NCBI GenBank assembly: GCA_037954665.1
Contig: JBBMOL010000038.1
Coordinates: forward strand, 3,968,001-4,032,000
Length of the DNA: 64,000 bases
Direction: 5' to 3'
Origin: Laguncularia racemosa
Lineage: Eukaryota; Streptophyta; Magnoliopsida; Myrtales; Combretaceae
Numbering within the stretch: position 1 is the first letter of the stretch; the number at the start of each line of letters is the position of its first letter. This document shows, piece after piece, positions 24,952 through 35,389 of this stretch. The notes under the pieces are model-generated. The model did not search any database, was not told the origin of the DNA, and was given only the letters and a program-made list of their open reading frames with translations. A program made the position numbers and the translations under genes.

Positions 24952-25048
24952 AGTGGGCTGGCTCAGCTGGTCCGGACCGTGGTTAGGCGCGCGCGCAGGG
25001 GGTCGAGGTCGCTGGTTCGAATCGCGGGAGAAGCAATTTCCGCGTTTT
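24952..25048 (+). promoter_or_regulatory. tRNA-like Pol III module in 5' LTR
   Basis: An A box TGGCTCAGCTGG (24,959-24,970; consensus TRGCNNAGYNGG) is followed 55 bp later by a B box GGTTCGAATCG (25,014-25,024). That B box has one mismatch to GGTTCGAANCC. T4 runs at 25,045-25,048 and 25,054-25,057 could terminate transcription. The implied transcript is about 100 nt. A cloverleaf cannot be closed because the acceptor and T stems mismatch, so this is tRNA-derived or tRNA-like, not a tRNA gene. Confidence 0.6.
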
Positions 25049-25071
25049 GCGAATTTTGCATTTGCCCAGGG

Positions 25072-25375
25072 ACACGTGGCAGCCTCTGATTGGCTGGGAG
25101 AAACGCACGCGCCGGGCGCGTGATCATCCCCTACCTCGAGCCCGAGATCGCCGGCGAGAAGAAAAATCCGTATTCCGGCCGTTTTGATTCGATTTTTTGC
25201 ACAAATCTAACAGATCTTCAACAGAAATAAGATAAACACTATCTAATTAGAATCAAATCACAACAAAACGAGGGATTTACACGAATCAAGGTCGTTCCTT
25301 TTAACCGTCGATCCGATTAGCTTCGATAAGAGGAAATCCGAGCTTATCCAGCTCGATTTCAAACGCCTATAAATA
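25072..25375 (+). promoter_or_regulatory. LTR Pol II promoter: G-box, CCAAT, TATA
   Basis: ACACGTGGC (25,072-25,080) is a G-box/ABRE-type element. An inverted CCAAT (ATTGG) follows at about 25,090. A clear TATA box, TATAAATA, lies at 25,368-25,375. Transcription would start near 25,400 before a GAGAGAGAGA stretch. The same TATA is at 33,917-33,924 in the 3' LTR and at complement(18,817-18,824) in the solo LTR. Confidence 0.7.
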
Positions 25376-25663
25376 GAGGAGGAGGTGAAGAGGCCAAATC
25401 ACATATCAGAATTGCGAGAGAGAGAGAAAAGAGTGTAAATCGGAGGAAACCCAAAGTCGCGACCGCCGATCGGAGTTGAGCCGCCGCAAGGAGACGTTTT
25501 GGGAGTAAACCGCCACCACCATCGGATTCAGCACCCTCAAGAAGCTAGGATTCGACACTTCACCCGCCGGAACGCCGTGAACGAGTTAAACCCCGCCGCC
25601 GTGTCCGATCGACCCGACCCGACCCGATTCGACCCGTCCGACCCGACCCGCGCACCGACCCGG

Positions 25664-25675
25664 ATCCAGGTAAGT
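25664..25675 (+). other. Consensus splice donor in LTR
   Basis: ATCCAG/GTAAGT gives a perfect CAG|GTAAGT donor with GT at 25,670-25,671, downstream of the TATA box. It is also present in the 3' LTR (GT at 34,329) and, as ATCCAG/GTTAGT, in the divergent solo LTR. Confidence 0.6.
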
Positions 25676-26723
25676 CGGATTTTCCAGATTTTTTATTATT
25701 ATTTTGTTTATTTGATTATTCTGAATTTATTTATTTATTATTATTATTTTTGTTAGCCATTTATTTATTTATATTTTCAATAAATAGGAAAATGTAGAAA
25801 TTATATTTTTCTAGAATTTAATAATGTAAAAAAATAGAAAATAGGAAATAAAATAAAATAAAAATAGTAATAAAAATGTAGAGAAAACAATAAAAATATT
25901 AGGAAAATAATAATAAAACTTTAGATTTCAAAATAGGATAGATAATAACTTAGGATAAAATGTTTTAGCATAAAAATTACAAAAATTTATAAAAATCACA
26001 AAAACTTATAAAAAATCACCAAAATCACAAAAATAAAAGAAAATTCAAAAATTACAAAAAAAAAATAAGTTTTAGCACTTAGAAAAATCCTTTTCTTCAA
26101 ATAAATTCAAAATTGATGTTTTCCCTCAAAAATCATTTTCAAAATAAAATCAAAGCTTAGGCTTAGAAATGTTCAAAAAAAAATCCCAAAGATGTTAAGA
26201 ACATAAACCAAAAGAGTTTTTTTCAAAATTAAAATTCACCAACAAATCTAAAGTTTTTCAGAAAAGCGAACTACGGCTTGTTTGATCCTGAGTAGCAGGT
26301 ACGTAGGCACCCATTCGGGTCAACCCATAAAATAAATGAAAAATCCTTTTTCTAAAATAAATTTAAAGACATAATAAAAATTAATAGAAACACAATGAAA
26401 CACATTTCTAAAGATGAACAATTTTAGGAGATCAGGTGGTAACCGTATAGGTTTTAATAGGTTAGCCCCCGGACTTAAAAACTCTGGTTTTCCCTTTTTC
26501 TCTTCTCACAAAAACGAGAAGAGGAAATAACGACGACTAGTAGTCCAAATTAAGACTAATCCGCTCCTTTAGTCTTAATTCACTTTTTCCCAACAACAGT
26601 TGGGTGGCGACTCCAAAAATCAAACGAAATTCCTAACTCAAGTCGAGGATCTATATTAGATGAGCATAGGGTCTAGTTTAGATCGGATTAGGAATGGGAA
26701 TTCAAAAATTAGACTCGACAGGA

Positions 26724-26743
26724 TGGCGACTCCGCTGGGGACC
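26724..26743 (+). other. Primer-binding site, tRNA-Arg type
   Basis: TGGCGACTCCGCTGGGGAC starts three bases after the LTR end. Its complement fits the 3' end of a plant tRNA-Arg carrying CCA, with the CCCCAG..GGAGUCG-CCA pattern. Tat/Ogre elements are known to use tRNA-Arg. The exact isoacceptor was not checked. Confidence 0.7.
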
Positions 26744-27232
26744 CATGCCAGCGGGCTAAGCCACCTGAATCTTCGAATTGTTCTCTTTAAATGTGTTTCA
26801 ATCGTTACTCTGTTACTAACTTTGCAGAATGTAAATTAGATTTTAGTTTTCTTTCACTGTGGGGGTTTCTTGCATACATATACATGCTTGTGTGAGTAGA
26901 TGCGGTCGAACCCGGACCGTCCTAGAAAACTAAGACGGGGAGCCATTGTGTAGGTTTCGGGCGAAGTGAGTTGATTCACCGTTCGGGACCGATTAGGCTA
27001 CCCCACCCTATGCTTCGATATGGCCTGAGATCCATTTCCTCGAGAATGCGGGAGGCCATAGAGCTCGGGAACCAGTTAGAACCACCCTACTTGCATACAT
27101 AACATCGTACAAGGGGTTGACAAATTGAATGACAATGTATTGGTTTGTTGTTTTGTCCTTAGAGTTCAGGACTATTTCCCTATAATGTTTTCATAGTTCT
27201 TGTTGTAACTAGGCTGTTTCCTATTGTAATAG

Positions 27233-28759
27233 ATGGCTAGCAGTGCAGTCGACCGCCTCCTCCGCAAAGAAATTCGGGTGTACAAACCTTTGGACCTAAA
27301 ATTGGTACTGGACCACTGGTTTACCTTGTATAACCCAGAGGAGCAAGCCTTCATCCAACAAAAGATCGGCCCCGTCCTCTCATTGACTAAGACAGAAGCA
27401 AATTTGCCTATGGTCCGAGCCATGCTCCAGTTATGGGAGATCGAGCCCGCAGCTTTCTTCCTCGGACCGCATGAGATCACCCCTACCTTGGAGGAGTATA
27501 CCCAGTTGCTACAGGCTCCAGCACTGACTGATCAGATTTACACGCCAGACCTTGAGGCCGGGCCAGCCGGTACCTTCAGCAGATTGCTAGGCATCCGCAA
27601 AACAGCGCTCAATAAAACCCTAGCAGACTGTAACGGGTATTGCATACGCATGGATGATCTAGAAGCCTGGTTTATTGCCCAAGAAGACAATGGGGACAGA
27701 AAGGACATCTTGTGTGGGGACCCTAAGACTTACAGACAGAGAAGGGTAAACGCCTTCATTTTGACGGCCTTCGCTACCATTTTGTTCCCCGATGGAACTT
27801 TCTATATTCACTACCGGGTTGCAGAGCTGGTAACCCAATTCCTGGAGGGAAAATCTTACATCCCGGCTCTACTGGCTGAACAGATCCGAAACCTGAATTT
27901 CCTCAAGAAGAAGGGTCATGGCATCCTGCGCTCAAGCCTCAACCTTCTGCTAATATGGTTCGTAAGCCACCTCAAGTGCTTCGGGCTGAACATGGTCAGA
28001 AAAACCCTAGCCCAACAGGTAGATCTGGTGGATTCCTGTATAGAAAAGGTGAAGCTACCCGACGACATTACCAGCTACAGTTGGGTAGATCTGCTTAGAA
28101 GCCTTAGCGTCGAAGATATTCTGTGGACAGCCAGGTGGAGTTGCTGCAATAAAATCATCTTAACCTGCAGTAATTTCCAAGCAGTGCCATTAATTGGGAT
28201 CAACGGATGCATCGGATATCACCCCAACTCCGTAGTCCGCCAATTCGGTACCATCTAAGACATAGTTTATCGGCCTTCACTCGAAGCAGTCACCTTTGAG
28301 TATCAAGATCCAAACATGTTGGTAGCCGAGAAGTTTGCTAAGCTGACAGAGGTCAAAGCACTTTGGGAAGCCAGAATCGAAAGCCCGAATGTGGACCTCG
28401 GCGAGCTAGATGGCGAAGTGGGAAAACACCAAGCAACCAGAGAGTTTGTAATCCACCAGTTATACCAGACAGGGGAAAGAGCATACCGGGTTCCAGACGT
28501 CACCCAGCCAAGACCGGATAAGATCAATCCAAAAACAGAGATCTACCTAGAACAGGTCAAGGCCCGGATGGAAGTATACTTCGAAGCTGCAGACTATAAG
28601 AAAGACATCTGGAAGGGACGCTTCAAGGAATCTGACCAAAGAAACAAGGCCTTAGAAGCACAATTAGAGAAATCCCAAGCCAGGGTCAAAGAATTAGAAG
28701 CCATCATCAGTGGGAAGCCTGAGCCTCCACAACAGAAGACTAAGAGAGCTAGGAAATAG
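27233..28759 (+). pseudogene. DUF7745-like retroelement ORF1, one in-frame stop
   Basis: A single frame of 508 codons plus its terminal stop is interrupted only by TAA at 28,256-28,258; the sequence on both sides stays in frame. The first 341 residues contain IRVYKP, LVLDHWFTLY near residue 25, a P-T-L-E-E-Y motif near residue 84, and further hydrophobic blocks. This resembles the plant DUF7745 / plant-mobile-domain-like proteins often found in Ogre-type elements. The C-terminal region (about residues 440-500) is charged and heptad-like (RNKALEAQLEKSQARVKEL), a likely coiled coil, with a basic tail (KTKRARK). Function is unknown. The start was chosen because the ATG directly follows a potential splice acceptor, and the minus-strand frame is a shadow. 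Read-through or re-initiation at 28,316 is possible but unproven. Confidence 0.75.
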
Positions 28760-30776
28760 ATTTTCCCTGTAATCTTTCATTCGTTTATTTTGATCTTTGA
28801 ACTCCAGAATTTTAAAAATTAATAAAAGTGAAGTTTTCAACATTACGTTGTCAATCAGTTGTCAACCCTTTATTTTTAGCATCCATGTGAGCATCTGGTT
28901 TGCATATTTACTAAAAAAATAAGAACAAAGAAAAATAAATGGTGAAAGAGAATTGAAGAGTTACTAACAATTAGAGATCTTTTCAAGGTCCTAAAATTTG
29001 CTTCTAAATGGTTAGCTTAACCTAAAGCTCATAGTCACTTGCTCTAAAAACCAAAGACCTCTATAACCAACAAAAGACCCCATTCACTTCAAAAGGCCTC
29101 CTCATATCTTGATTTAGCCTCGAAACGTAAAACGTCCCAACACCCTCCAATCCTAAAAGCTGCACTTGAAGTTTCCTTTTTATCAAAAGTCATATAAACC
29201 AAACACAGATTTTTTTTTTGGGCACACGTTCAAAGTAGCTATGGTCAATTATCACTGAGGGTATAAAGAAGACTCTTCCAAATACTTGAGTCTTAGGCAC
29301 TTAAGACCAAATCGCTTGTTCAAATTGACAACAGTACACGGGGACGCCATGAGAAGTGAAGAACATAGGCAAATTTGATAAAATGGAAGGGTATCTTTGT
29401 TTAAAAGGTTTAAGATGACAAGAGGCAAACCACGTCCCAAACACTAACCCTTAAACACTTGAGAGTTGAGTGTTATTAATGTGAGGTTTTGGACTCATTC
29501 CTTAAAGGAGGTCTATCTTGAATTTGATACGTTAAATCAAATAATGTTAGGCATTCATTTTTGTTACCCTAAACACAATCATCCTTTGACAAACAAGAGT
29601 TTCAAAATTTAACCCTACCATCAACCACCCCATGATGGAATAATTGGGAAGATAGAGACATCAATAGTGCTTGTCCTAGTTGCAATAATTCAAAATTTTA
29701 GCCATAGATAATTGAGATGAAGAGAAGTCCACATTCTGAAAAAAAATACACATGAACCACACGAAATGATCACCATTGGGCCCAAAAGAAAAGAAGAAAA
29801 AAAAAGAGATAGAAAAAGAGAATGAATTGAGAAAAAATGATGAAAAAAAAAACTGAAAGGAATAGAAAGAAAAGAAAAGGAAAAGAAGGGAAATGAGATA
29901 AGCCTGAGAATGTAGCTAAACCTATAAAAAGCCCAACAACACTTGAAAATACCAGGGCCAAATACGAGAGTAGTTCAAAGATATACTACCCTTTTTGAAG
30001 ACTTCTCCAAATCATTGAAAATAACTTATCTTGAGCAAAAATTGCTAGGGCAAATACTATTCTTATTCTTTTTCTCAAGGTTTATTGACTTACAAACCCA
30101 AGTTGAAATGACTATTCTTTCAAAATAAACCATTAACATACATTTCTGAAACCAATAACCAAAAGAGCCTAAATTGCATTACAAGTATCAAAAAGTCCTA
30201 ACGGATTGATTAAAGCGTATTACTTATAAAAAGACCATAATTTTTGGAATAGAAGTCAAGAGTGACATCTAAACCGAGAGATTGTAAGGAAGTCCTCCTA
30301 GATTAAACCAATTAAAAACGAGATATCCAGTTATAAATGGAATGAGAAAATTTACTCATTGGCATTGTTTAGCCTTAAATACTGATATCCCCAAGAAGAA
30401 AATATGAGTCTTAAGTACAAGAAACCCCTCAAGAGATGATTGATTAAGCTAAGACAACACTTTTGTTTCTAAGATTAAACCAAACCCTCTGAGAAAAATG
30501 AGGCAAAAGAGTAAGTGATTATGGAGCAGTAGGGAATGCTTACCCTCTATTTGTATTTGTAGGAGCCTTGTCAGATTCTTTACTCGTTAGCAATGCTCAC
30601 TAAAAAAGGAACACTTTAATATTTTGCCACATTATCCTTAGGTTTTCAAAAACCATTTTTTTTTTTTAAATTTGCAGAAAAATTTTAGTTATCACGTGTT
30701 CAGAAGTTTAAGTCATCTTGCATTTGATTGTTATTGAAAAAAATGAATAAGATTCCCATTTAGGATATTCTTTCGT
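28760..30776. other. Noncoding internal region of the LTR element
   Basis: No frame of any length resembles gag, protease, RT or integrase. The sequence is A-rich with short purine runs (for example 29,780-29,890). It separates ORF1 from the tandem array. Confidence 0.7.
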
Positions 30777-33140
30777 CATAGGGTAGTCAGCTCAAAAAGG
30801 GGCACTTCCCTAGATCTCTCAAGGTTAGCCCACAAGGGGCACCTTTCGAGCCTTCATAATAGGGTAGTCAGCCCAAAAAGGGGCACTTCCCTAGATCTCT
30901 TAAGGTTAGCCCACAGGGGGGCACCTTTGAGCCGTCTTCCGTTAATAGGGTAGTCAGCCCATAAAGGGGGCACTTCCCTAGATCTCTCAAGGTTAGCCCA
31001 CATGGGGCACTTCCCTAGATCTCTCAAGGTTAGCCCACAGGGGGCACCTTTTTGAACCATCATTTTCGTAATAGGGTAGTCAGCCCAAAAAGGGGCACTT
31101 CCCTAGATCTCTCGAGGTTAGCCCACAGGGGGCACCTATTGAGCCATCATTTTCATTTAGGTTAGTCAGCTCTTGGGGCACTTTCCTAAAAGTCTATCCA
31201 AGGGTTAGTCAGCCCAATATGGGCACTTTCCCGAAAAAAAACCTGATCTCAGGGTCAGCTCATAAGGGCACCTTTTGAGACAGTTCTAGTTTAGGTTAGT
31301 CAGCTCTTGGAGCACTTTCCTAAAAATTAATCTAAGGGTTAGTCAGCTCAATATGGGCACTTTCCCGAAAAAGCCTGTTCTCAGGGTCAGCTCATAAGGG
31401 CACCTTTTGAGACAGTTCTAGTTTAGGTTAGTCAGCTCTTGGGGCACTTTCCTAAAAATTAATCCAAGGGTTAGTCAGCCCAATATGGGCACTTTCCCGA
31501 AAAAGCCTGTTCTCAGGGTCAGCTCATAAGGGCACCTTTTGAGACAGTTCTAGTTTAGGTTAGTCAGCTCTTGGGGCACTTTCTTAAAAATCAATCCAAG
31601 GGTTAGTCAGCCCAATATGGGCACTTTCCCGAAAAAAACCTGTTCTCAGGGTCAGCTCATAAGGGCACCTTTTGAGACAGTTCTAGTTTAGGTTAGTCAG
31701 CTCTTGAGGCACTTTCCTAAAAGCCTATCCAAGGGTTAGTCAGCCCAATATGGGCACTTTCCCGAAAAAAACCTGTTCTCAGGGTCAGCTCATAAGGGCA
31801 CCTTTTGAGACAGTTCTACTTTAGGTTAGTCAACTCTTGGGGCACTTTCCTAAAAGTCTATCCAAGGGTTAGTCAGCCCAATATGGGCACTTTCCAGAAA
31901 AAACCTGTTCTCAGGGTCAGCTCATAAGGGCACCTTTTGAGACAGTTCTAGTTTAGGTTAGTCAGCTCTTGGGGCACTTTCCTAAAAATCAATCCAAGGG
32001 TTAGTCAGCCCAATATGGGCACTTTCCCGAAAAAAACCTGTTCTCAAGGTCAGCTCATAAGGGCACCTTTTGAGACAGTTCTATGTTAGGTTAGTCAGCT
32101 CTTGGGGCACTTTCCTAAAAGTCTATCCAAGGGTTAGTCAGCCCAATATAGGCACTTTCCCGAAAAAACCTGTTCTCAGGGTCAGCTCATAAGGGCACCT
32201 TTTGAGACAGTTCTAGTTTAGGTTAGTCAGCTCTTGGGGCACTTTCCTAAAAGTCTATCCAAGGGTTAGTCAGCCCAATATGGGCACTTTCCCGAAAAAA
32301 ACCTGTTCTCAGGGTCAGCTCATAAGGGCACCTTTTGAGACAGTTCTAGTTTAGGTTAGTCAGCTCTTGGGGCACTTTCCTAAAAAATTAATCCAAGGGT
32401 TAGTCAGCCCAATATGGGCACTTTCCCGAAAAAACCTGTTCTCAGGGTCAGCTCATAAGGGCACCTTTTGAGACAGTTCTATGTTAGGTTAGTCAGCTCT
32501 TGGGGCACTTTCCTAAAAATCAATCCAAAGGTTAGTCAGCCCAATATGGGCACTTCCCCGAAAAAGCCTATTCTCAGGGTCAGCTCATAAGGGCACCTTT
32601 TGAGACAGTTCTAGTTAAGGTTAGTCAGCCCAAGAGGGGCACTTTCCTAAGAATTTTATCAAAGGATAGTTAGCCCAATATGGGCACTTTCCCAAAAATC
32701 CGTTCTCAGGGTCAGCTCATAAGGGCACCTTTTGAGACACTACCATAGGTTAGTCAGCCCAAGATGGGCACTTTCCTAAAATATATTTTAAGGTTAGTCA
32801 GCCCAATATGGGCACTTTCCTAGATTCTCCCGATTAGTCAGCTCTTGGGGCACTTTTCGGAAACATCTTTCCCAAACAGTTGCTAGTCTAACAAGACGCT
32901 CCTGTCGACAGGTAGCCAGCTCATAAGGGCGCTTTCTAAATAAATTTTCTTTCCAAGGTTGCAAGTCTGATAAGACGCTTCCTATCATCATTTCTCATAC
33001 ATTCCAACTCGATGCTTGAAATGTGTCCTGTCACCAATTAGTTAGCCCATAAAGCGCTTTTTAGAAAGGGAACATTACCTTGAATCGTTAGGAACATCTT
33101 CAACCGTAGGATTATCAGCTCTTGGGGCATTTTCCTACAG
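30777..33140 (+). repeat. Higher-order tandem array in 3' UTR of the element
   Basis: The basic unit of about 42-48 bp has the form GTCAGCYC, 3-6 variable bases, then GGGCACYTTYC. From 30,777 to 31,160 units form dimers of about 84 bp containing CCCTAGATCTCTC. From 31,165 to 32,624 they form a trimer with a period of 132-134 bp, and 11 consecutive periods can be counted from GTCAGCTCTT starts. From 32,624 to 33,140 the array degenerates. Most units hold a short inverted repeat such as GCCCA-ATA-TGGGC. Ogre elements are known to carry hypervariable tandem repeats here that can seed satellites. Confidence 0.95.
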
Positions 33141-33210
33141 AAAACCTAATTCAATAGGTAAAAAATGGTGTCTTTTGTTTGTCTTTGTAGTTAAGTTTTT
33201 CAAACTTTAC

Positions 33211-33226
33211 CACAAAGAGGGGCAGC
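33211..33226 (+). other. Polypurine tract
   Basis: ACAAAGAGGGGCAGC directly precedes the 3' LTR start TGTAAACACC at 33,227. This is the expected plus-strand primer site. Confidence 0.75.
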
Positions 33227-33512
33227 TGTAAACACCCCATTTTTGCCCTCGGAATCAACAATTCTCAATAATAAATCAATTTTTCAATTTTTCCTAATTT
33301 TTCCCAATTTTTCCTAATTTAGCATAAGATAATAAAAATGTTCAAAAAAATAAAAATAAATAGGAAAACACTTCAATTTTGAAAAATGATTTCAGAAATG
33401 GAAATAATAAATAATAAACAATTTTTACAAATTTTTGGAATTTTCAAAAAATACAAAAAATGGAAAAATCGCATTGCATATATGCAATTTGCGAAAATAA
33501 AAAAATCAGGAA

Positions 33513-33609
33513 AGTAGGCTAGCTCAGCTGGTCCGGACCGTGGTTAGGCGCACACGCAGGGGGTCGAGGTCGCTGGTTCGAATCCCGGGAGAAGCAATTT
33601 CCGCGTTTT
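33513..33609 (+). promoter_or_regulatory. tRNA-like Pol III module in 3' LTR
   Basis: The A box TAGCTCAGCTGG (33,520-33,531) and B box GGTTCGAATCC (33,575-33,585) both match consensus exactly, and TTTT lies at 33,606-33,609. Compared with the 5' LTR, the B box is perfect. A GCGCGCGCGC stretch there has become GCGCACACGC here, as expected from CpG decay. Confidence 0.65.
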
Positions 33610-34047
33610 GCGAATTTTGCATTTGCCCAGGACACGTGGCAGCCTCTGATTGGCTGGGAGAAACGCACGCGCCGGGCGCGTGATCATCCCCTACCTCGAG
33701 CCCGAGATCGCCGGCGAGAAGAAAAATCCGTATTCCGGCCGTTTTGATTCGATTTTTTGCACAAATCCAACAGAAATAAGATAAACACTATCTAATTAGA
33801 ATCAAATCACAACAAAACGAGGGATTTACACGAATCAAGGTCGTTCCTTTTAACCGTCGATCCGATTAGCTTCGATCAGAGGAAATCCGAGCTTATCCAG
33901 CTTGATTTCAAACGCCTATAAATAGAGGAGGAGGTGAAGAGGCCAAATCACAGATCAGAACTGCGAGAGAGAGAGAAAAGAGTGTAAATCGGAGGAAACC
34001 CAAAGTCGCGACCGCCGATCGGAGTTGAGCCGCCGCAAGGAAACGTT

Positions 34048-34299
34048 CTGGGAGTAAACCGCCACCACCATCGGATTCAGCACCCTCAAGAAGCTAAGAT
34101 TCGACACTTCACCCGCCGCAAACAACTGCCGGAACGCCGTGAACGAGTTAAACCCCGCCGCCGTGTCCGATCGCTGGGAGTAAACCGCCACCACCATCGG
34201 ATTCAGCACCCTCAAGAAGCTAAGATTCGACACTTCACCCGCCGCAAACAACTGCCGGAACGCCGTGAACGAGTTAAACCCCGCCGCCGTGTCCGATCG
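34048..34299 (+). repeat. 126-bp tandem duplication inside 3' LTR
   Basis: The block beginning CTGGGAGTAAACCGCC at 34,048 repeats at 34,174 with no visible differences. The 5' LTR has a single copy. Equal LTRs are expected at insertion, so the change came afterwards, by gain here or loss there. Confidence 0.9.
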
Positions 34300-35389
34300 A
34301 CCCGACCCGCGCACCGACCCGGATCCAGGTAAGTCGGATTTTCTAGATTTTTTATTATTATTTGTTTATTTGATTATTCTGAATTTATTTATTTATTATT
34401 ATTATTTTTGTTAGCCATTTATTTATTTATATTTTCAATAAATAGGAAAATGTAGAAATTATATTTTTCTAGAATTTAATAATGTAAAAAAATAGAAAAT
34501 AGGAAATAAAATAAAATAAAAATAGTAATAAAAATGTAGAGAAAACAATAAAAATATTAGGAAAATAATAATAAAACTTTAGATTTCAAAATAGGATAGA
34601 TAATAACTTAGGATAAAATGTTTTAGCATAAAAATTACAAAAATTTATAAAAATCACAAAAACTTATAAAAAATCACAAAAATCACCAAAATCACAAAAA
34701 TAAAGAAAATTCAAAAATTACAAAAAAAATAAGTTTTAGCACTTAGAAAAATCCTTTTCTTCAAATAAATTCAAAATTGATGTTTTCCCTCAAAAATCAT
34801 TTTCAAAATAAAATCAAAGCTTAGGCTTAGAAATGTTCAGAAAAAAATCCCAAAGATGTTAAGAACATAAACCAAAAGAGTTTTTTTCAAAATTAAAATT
34901 CACCAACAAATCTAAAGTTTTTCAGAAAAGCGAACTACGGCTTGTTTGATCCTGAGTAGCAGGTACGTAGACACCCATTCGGGTCAACCCATAAAATAAA
35001 TGAAAAATCCTTTTTCTAAAATAAATTTAAAGACATAATAAAAATTAATAGAAACACAATGAAACACATTTCTAAAGATGAACAATTTTAGGAGATCAGG
35101 TGGTAACCGTATAGGTTTTAATAGGTTAGCCCCCGGACTTAGAAACTCTGGTTTTCCCTTTTTCTCTTCTCACAAAAACGAGAAGAGGAAATAACGACGA
35201 CTAGTAGTCCAAATTAAGACTAATCCGCTCCTTTAGTCTTAATTCACTTTTTCCCAACAACAGTTGGGTGGCGAGTCCAAAAATCAAACGAAATTCCTAA
35301 CTCAAGTCGAGGATCTATATTAGATGAGCATAGGGTCTAGTTTAGATCGGATTAGGAATGAGAATTCAAAAATTAGACTCGACAAGGAG

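Larger units (their letters stand above)
24676..26720 (+). repeat. 5' LTR
   Basis: It begins TGTAAACACC and ends GACTCGACA, so it has TG...CA ends. It matches 33,227-35,384 over its full length with few substitutions. Relative to the 3' LTR it lacks a 126-bp tandem copy and a short CAAACAACTG-type insert. It has an extra CGACCC-repeat stretch (about 25,611-25,645). Confidence 0.95.
24676..35384 (+). mobile_element. Non-autonomous Tat/Ogre-like LTR retrotransposon, complete ends
   Basis: The parts in order are: 5' LTR (24,676-26,720), a tRNA-Arg-type PBS, one protein frame (27,233-28,759), about 2 kb of noncoding DNA, a tandem array (30,777-33,140), a purine tract, and 3' LTR (33,227-35,384), flanked by AGGAG. 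It has no gag, protease, reverse transcriptase, RNase H or integrase. Known Ogre elements have an extra ORF before gag-pol, a tRNA-Arg PBS and tandem repeats in the 3' untranslated region; this element keeps those and lacks gag-pol. The lineage assignment is an inference. Mobilisation would need a helper element. The LTRs are highly similar, so insertion was fairly recent. Confidence 0.85.
33227..35384 (+). repeat. 3' LTR
   Basis: It has TG...CA ends and is followed by AGGAG (35,385-35,389). It is 113 bp longer than the 5' LTR, mainly because of the tandem copy at 34,048-34,299. The TATA box is at 33,917-33,924 and the splice donor GT at 34,329. Confidence 0.95.

Noticed and set aside
24952..25027. 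A functional tRNA gene
   Set aside because: A and B boxes fit, but the acceptor and T stems cannot pair and no anticodon arm is clear.
29770..29961. Hydrophobic minus-strand ORF
   Set aside because: A phenylalanine/leucine-rich product of a purine tract inside the noncoding part of the LTR element.
30777..33140. CRISPR-like regular repeats
   Set aside because: Repeats are contiguous ~44-bp monomers without unique spacers, inside a plant LTR element. This is a tandem array.
33955..34314. 119-codon minus-strand ORF with a repeated peptide
   Set aside because: It lies antisense inside the 3' LTR. The repeat reflects the 126-bp DNA duplication, which happens to be a multiple of three.
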